8,829 nt of DNA from the NCBI GenBank assembly GCA_003489395.1, contig DNMN01000029.1, forward strand, positions 758-9,586. Direction: 5' to 3'. This document shows, one piece after another, positions 5,207 to 8,829 of the stretch. The notes beneath the pieces are model-generated. The model did no database searches and was not told where the DNA came from. It saw nothing but the letters and a program-made list of their open reading frames with translations. This stretch comes from Candidatus Yonathbacteria bacterium (GTDB lineage: Bacteria; Patescibacteriota; Minisyncoccia; Phycocordibacterales; UBA1550). Numbering within the stretch: the stretch's first letter is position 1; each line of letters begins with the position of its first letter. A program made the position numbers and the translations under genes.

Positions 5207-6493
5207 TTACGGTGCCCAGCTGACTACCACGTCGTTCACTGTTGGGGTGTATGTGCCAGCATCCGTGCAGTTATTTGAGCAGATACGAATCTTATAGCGG
5301 AAATATCTTTTATTGTTCCACGCTGTTTGGCACGCCTCCCCTTTTAGCTCAACAGGAGTGCCCGGAGTTGGAGCGTCAAACCAATCCCCTGACGCGCATG
5401 TATCGCCTCCGATATATGTCCACGGGCCAGTAGACGCATCAGACGCGGAAAACTGAAACCTAACCTTGCCCTCATTTGAGCCAGGCCCGCCAAGAGTTCC
5501 CTTCCACATCACAGAGTTGTACCCTGCCCCGTGGCCCGCGCTTTCAGTTGAATCAAACACAGCAGAGGTAAGGTCTCCCAATACGGGCATACCTCCGCAC
5601 GTCGGCGGTTTGTACCTATGCGTCTCGCTCATCTTTATACCTAGCCCGTAGATGGTCACCCCAGATGGGGTGAAATTTAAAGTGTAGCCGTATGAACCTC
5701 CTGATGTTGGGCTAATCTTGCTGGACGGATCTTTGTATTCAATTTCAAACGGGGTCGGAGTAGATCCAACGTTTGGAAGCGTGTACGCTTTGCTCGTTGC
5801 GCCGTCGGAGTCTATTGTAAATGTGACCGTACCGCTTCCAGTATAGACTCCAGAAGTGGTAAACGACATAGACTTCATTGCCGGAGCGGTAACATCGGTA
5901 AGGTCATCGCCAATGAAAAGCGTGAATGGGTAATTTTGCGCTGTGGAGACGGAAGAAGCGGAGTCGGCGATAGCGCTCTCTGTACTCTTCACTTTCTGAT
6001 TTGCTGGCGCGCCATCCGCGCACGTCGGCGGTTTGTACCTATGCGTCTCGCTCATCTTTATACCTAGCCCGTATATGGTCACTCCAGAGGGGGTGAAGTT
6101 GAGTGTGTAGCCATATGAGCCACCTGATGTTGGGCTAATCTTGCTGGACGGATCCTTGTATTCAATTTCAAACGGGGTCGGAGTAGACCCAACGTTTGGA
6201 AGCGTGTACGCTTTGCTCGTTGCGCCGTCGGAGTCTATGGTGAATGTGACAGTTCCGCTTCCAGTGTAAACTCCTGAAGTGACAAACGACATAGACTTCA
6301 TTGCAGGAGCAGTAACATCTGTGAGGTCATCGCCAATAAAAAGCGTGAATGGGTAATTTTGCGCTGTGGAGACGGAAGAAGCGGAGTCGGCGACTTGAAT
6401 TTCTGTCGTACGCATTTGGTCAGTAGCGTATGCAGAAAAAACCGCAACACCGACGCCAATCATCACAAACAATATGCGCGCAAAATGCTTCAT
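5207..6493 (-). CDS. Secreted protein with two near-identical 125-residue domains and a Cys-rich C-terminal domain
   Basis: This 428-residue protein is not assigned to a named family. It begins with a signal peptide (hydrophobic 5-20, likely cleavage after AYA near residue 23). Two beta-rich domains follow at about 34-158 and 175-299, each running from ADSASSVSTAQNYPF to HRYKPPTC. They differ at a single residue (Val or Thr in SF-V/T-TSGVY) and are joined by a 16-residue linker. The C-terminal part (about 300-428) has several tryptophans, WTYIGGD, RYFRYKIRIC and an ending TPTVNDVVVSWAP; its cysteines include a CX3C pair. No catalytic motif is seen. The gene starts six bases after the PepSY-like gene and precedes the pseudopilins, so an extracellular role on a pilus or at the cell surface is inferred. 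Confidence 0.82.
   Translation of the reverse strand: MKHFARILFVMIGVGVAVFSAYATDQMRTTEIQVADSASSVSTAQNYPFTLFIGDDLTDVTAPAMKSMSFVTSGVYTGSGTVTFTIDSDGATSKAYTLPNVGSTPTPFEIEYKDPSSKISPTSGGSYGYTLNFTPSGVTIYGLGIKMSETHRYKPPTCADGAPANQKVKSTESAIADSASSVSTAQNYPFTLFIGDDLTDVTAPAMKSMSFTTSGVYTGSGTVTFTIDSDGATSKAYTLPNVGSTPTPFEIEYKDPSSKISPTSGGSYGYTLNFTPSGVTIYGLGIKMSETHRYKPPTCGGMPVLGDLTSAVFDSTESAGHGAGYNSVMWKGTLGGPGSNEGKVRFQFSASDASTGPWTYIGGDTCASGDWFDAPTPGTPVELKGEACQTAWNNKRYFRYKIRICSNNCTDAGTYTPTVNDVVVSWAP
5596..5970 (-). repeat. Intragenic direct repeat, copy encoding the second domain
   Basis: This 375-bp unit repeats at 6019-6393 with a period of 423 bp (141 codons). The copies differ at about 26 bases by my reading (roughly 93% identical), yet their proteins differ at only one residue. 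The first and last 50 or so bases are identical. Confidence 0.9.
6019..6393 (-). repeat. Intragenic direct repeat, copy encoding the first domain
   Basis: This is the partner of 5596-5970, same orientation and same reading frame, separated from it by a 48-bp unique linker. Differences are spread through the middle and fall mostly at third codon positions. Confidence 0.9.
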
Positions 6494-6499
6494 ATGAAA

Positions 6500-7162
6500 T
6501 TATCGCACAGGCATTGATGTGGTGCCACGCGAAGTGCCGAGCGCGTACCCCCACCTCTTGCCGTCGCGATTGTAGAAGAAATTAATAGATGAAACAGTCG
6601 CATCTGCAAACTGTGGCAATGACTGGATAGAGCTAATAGCCTCCCCAGCGTCGTACCAATTAGTCGGTAAATCGTAGCCATACTCCTCTGTAGGAAGTTC
6701 CTTTTCAGATACAACCTTGTCTCCTTGGATAATCACCTCGTACCCTTTCTTTTTTGAAGTAGAACCGAACACGACCTGCCACATACTGGACTTGCCTTCT
6801 AGTGTGACGGCGCCCTGCGATGTCAAAAACACAAGCTTGGCGTCGCTTGACCATGCTTCAGCATTTGCCTTTGCAACATCAAAACTTTCTTTCAAAGTCA
6901 GCACTGCGCCTGGAACAACCACCTTGTCCCCCTCGGTCACAGGCACAAGAGGTACAGCATAATTCTCGGTAGATGGGGTGCGTCCTACAGCCCCACTCAC
7001 GAGTTTAGTATCCGGTATCACCAATGTCTCCTCAACAACCTTTGGCTTCTCAAAAAAAGTCACTGCCTTTTTAAATGTTGGCGATGTGCGCCAAAGGTAA
7101 ACGCCAAGCGCAGAGCCAGCTATGAGAAGAACGATAACAATGATTTTATTTTTTTGAGTCAT
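6500..7162 (-). CDS. Membrane-anchored PepSY-like protein
   Basis: This is a 220-residue protein of unassigned family with one N-terminal membrane anchor (about 6-23) and an outward-facing rest, first a proline/valine-rich stalk (about 35-85). A region at about 88-150 reads as LTLKESFDVAKANAEAW, then DAKLVFLTS, GKSSMWQVVFGS and GYEVIIQGDKVV. That pattern, helix then strands with a W-x-V-x-F strand, resembles PepSY-type domains, which often inhibit or chaperone secreted enzymes; the match is by pattern only. A second helix-strand unit (about 170-207) may be a further half repeat. The start ATG overlaps the stop of the upstream gene by one base (TAATG), implying translational coupling, and no Shine-Dalgarno site is present. 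It has no cysteines, unlike the other exported proteins here. Its job in the operon is unknown. Confidence 0.7.
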   Translation of the reverse strand: MTQKNKIIVIVLLIAGSALGVYLWRTSPTFKKAVTFFEKPKVVEETLVIPDTKLVSGAVGRTPSTENYAVPLVPVTEGDKVVVPGAVLTLKESFDVAKANAEAWSSDAKLVFLTSQGAVTLEGKSSMWQVVFGSTSKKKGYEVIIQGDKVVSEKELPTEEYGYDLPTNWYDAGEAISSIQSLPQFADATVSSINFFYNRDGKRWGYALGTSRGTTSMPVR

Positions 7163-8829
7163 TATGGTGTGTATGAATAAGTGGTAATAATTTTTGCTGA
7201 AAGAACATTGATGCTCCCTGTTGAAGGCGTCAGCACCACCTTGTTACAGTCCGGCGGAGTGCCAGGGACAACGCTGTTTGAGCACGGCGCAACATCGTTT
7301 AAATTCAAATTTGTTTCAGTCCCCGGTGATGAGATAGGGTAAACAAACCTGTAAAGTGTCGGCGTAGAAGCCGCTGTGCTTACCGCGTACGCGCGCGATG
7401 TGGCGCTGTTTGCCTGTATGGTGATAGTGCCCGAGAATCCGCCAGACACAAGACCAAACACTTCAATGTACGCGCTCTGCACTGTAGGCGACAGTTCCGG
7501 TACATGTACAGTGAAATAGGTTGTCGTTGCAGTAGTTACCTGAAGCGGGTCATTAAAAATGACAGCCATCGTTGTTTTTGCAGGATGATTTTCCGTCGCC
7601 GTCGGGAATGTATAATCACCTGTTGATGGGTCAATACTTTCGTTTCCCGCCGCGTCTTTTGAACGCACGCGGTAGTGGTAGGTTGTACCAGAATTTAGAT
7701 TTGTAAGGGCAGGAGGGGTATGGTTAGTCACCATCGGAGAAGTATCCGTGAGAGCCGTACATTCGCTGGTGCCTGCGCAATCGTATCCACCAGTAAAGGT
7801 GCCCGCTGTATCATACTCTATGCGTGTTGTTGATATTTCATCGGATGTATTCCATGTGATTGAAGCGCTGTTTGTCCCAGGAGTTCCCGAAGAAGTGCCT
7901 GATATCACCGGTGCTGTGGTATCTATCTTGAAGTCGGTCTCGTTCGGGCTTGAAGTACCATAATATGTCCATGCTGAAACCTCGCTCGTGGTTGTATTTT
8001 TTGAACGCACGCGCCAATGCTTAATATTATCGGTAAGACCGCTTACCGTCACTTGCGCATTTGCGAGTGAGGTACAGCTGTTACATCCTCCGCCACTTCC
8101 CACAGCCCCATCAACAATACCTATGCCGTCAAAGCTTGTTGGTACATTTTCAACTTCAGCCTGAATGATCATATTGATAGCAATACTCGAAGCCATGTCG
8201 GCCTTGAGCACAACACTCGTCGTGCTTGCTGTCCCCGATGCCAAAATCTCAGTTGTGCCGTTTGCTTTATATTGTTTCAGATTTGTAGGATCGCTTGGCA
8301 TTGTAGAAACAAGCGTAAACGTATTTGCGTTTGAAGTGTACGCGTTTGAAGTCACGACCACATTACCTGTCACAGCGCTAGCAGGCACCGCGGTCACTAT
8401 TGCCGTATTTGACCAACTCGTAAAGACTGTCGCATCTACGGCAGAAGTAAAGGTTACTTTGTCCGACCCACCAAACGCCACAGGACAGCTCCCAGCTCCA
8501 GCCTGACACAAGTGGTTTCCGTTTACAGTTATCGGGTCACTAACACTTGCTGATGTCGGATCCAAACTCGTAATACGCGGAAGGATTCTCAAAGTACTGT
8601 AACTGTGAGTCTTGCTGTTACCTCCTGTTCCTTGTGTCATCGCCACAGAGCCTGTGTAGGAGTTGTCGGCAATGGCGGTAGGGACACGCGTTTCAATGGC
8701 GGTATTGCTCCATGAGTTCGTCGTTGCTGATGAACCAAGAACGGTTACAGATCCAGAACCAATAGACGAGCCAAACCGAGTACCATTCAAAGTAATCACG
8801 CCGTCCGTGTCGCCTGCGTCATACTCGCG
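7162..8829 (-). CDS. Large surface protein with TIG/IPT and FN3-like domains, 5' end outside window
   Basis: The reading frame is open to the window edge, so the gene is partial; the GTG at 8799 is an internal valine codon within an IPT/TIG-like strand (DGVITLNGTRFGSSIG). Numbering from there (545 residues), the order is as follows. An IPT/TIG domain ends near 70 and a second covers about 75-164, both with a WSNTAI motif. An FN3-like domain covers about 170-290 (HWRVRSK), and a clear FN3/purple-acid-phosphatase-N-like domain covers about 297-400 (SASITWNTSDEISTTRIEYD, then LTNLNSGTTYHYRVRSKDAAGNES). The C-terminal domain (about 405-545) resembles the repeated domain of the secreted protein at 5207-6493. 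Close cysteine pairs occur at 98/105, 239/242, 341/347 and 506/518. It should be an extracellular adhesin or structural surface protein. It shares TAATG with the next gene. Confidence 0.82.
   Translation of the reverse strand, partial: REYDAGDTDGVITLNGTRFGSSIGSGSVTVLGSSATTNSWSNTAIETRVPTAIADNSYTGSVAMTQGTGGNSKTHSYSTLRILPRITSLDPTSASVSDPITVNGNHLCQAGAGSCPVAFGGSDKVTFTSAVDATVFTSWSNTAIVTAVPASAVTGNVVVTSNAYTSNANTFTLVSTMPSDPTNLKQYKANGTTEILASGTASTTSVVLKADMASSIAINMIIQAEVENVPTSFDGIGIVDGAVGSGGGCNSCTSLANAQVTVSGLTDNIKHWRVRSKNTTTSEVSAWTYYGTSSPNETDFKIDTTAPVISGTSSGTPGTNSASITWNTSDEISTTRIEYDTAGTFTGGYDCAGTSECTALTDTSPMVTNHTPPALTNLNSGTTYHYRVRSKDAAGNESIDPSTGDYTFPTATENHPAKTTMAVIFNDPLQVTTATTTYFTVHVPELSPTVQSAYIEVFGLVSGGFSGTITIQANSATSRAYAVSTAASTPTLYRFVYPISSPGTETNLNLNDVAPCSNSVVPGTPPDCNKVVLTPSTGSINVLSAKIITTYSYTP

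Noticed and set aside
5596..6393. Assembly artefact duplicating one domain
   Set aside because: The copies differ at about 26 scattered sites, mostly synonymous, and have a unique linker, so they are real separate copies.
8165..8506. + strand frame, 113 codons
   Set aside because: It is antisense to the TIG/FN3 surface protein, with no motif or ribosome binding site.

Overview
The window looks like part of a Patescibacteria (CPR, probably Parcubacteria-type) chromosome. This is inference from gene content: a compact layout, few Shine-Dalgarno sites, a HlyD-like adaptor with a large insert beside MacB-like ABC genes, and a pseudopilin operon with secreted TIG/FN3-type beta-sandwich proteins. 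No 16S rRNA or ribosomal marker is present to confirm it. The standard bacterial code fits: TGA is used once as a stop, TAA and TAG elsewhere, and no gene reads through TGA.

Layout. Bases 1-3990 are read on the + strand: the 3' end of a P-type Mg2+/cation ATPase (1-441), then a three-gene efflux module made of a HlyD/MacA-like adaptor (454-1962), a MacB/LolD-type ATPase (2028-2750) and a MacB-type permease (2755-3990). Bases 3991-8829 are read on the - strand as one tightly packed probable operon, in transcription order: a large multidomain surface protein entering from beyond the window (8829-7162), a membrane-anchored PepSY-like protein (7162-6500), a secreted protein with two nearly identical 125-residue domains (6493-5207), a PulJ/PilW-like pseudopilin (5175-4537) and a PilX/GspK-like pseudopilin without Glu5 (4518-3991). 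The two halves converge with no bases between their stop codons. No gene-free stretch exceeds 80 bases.

How the genes work together. The + strand module should form an ATP-driven efflux or lipoprotein/peptide export machine in which the adaptor ties to the FtsX-fold permease. No TolC-like partner is seen. The - strand operon reads like a minor-pilin/tip cassette: two minor pseudopilins plus three exported proteins rich in beta-sandwich domains and closely spaced cysteine pairs, perhaps a pilus tip or surface adhesion complex.

Most unusual signal. Three places carry arrays of 7-bp units in inverted orientation around a short core: 4407-4531, 5036-5203 and, more degenerate, 1954-2025. Two of them lie over the 5' ends of the two adjacent pseudopilin genes. 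In both, the inner candidate start codon sits in the loop of a perfect hairpin, the array is translated only into the part of the leader peptide that prepilin peptidase would remove, and the 11-mer TTGTTTTCCAT is shared. They look like a family of heptamer-based inverted-repeat elements, possibly with a translational effect.
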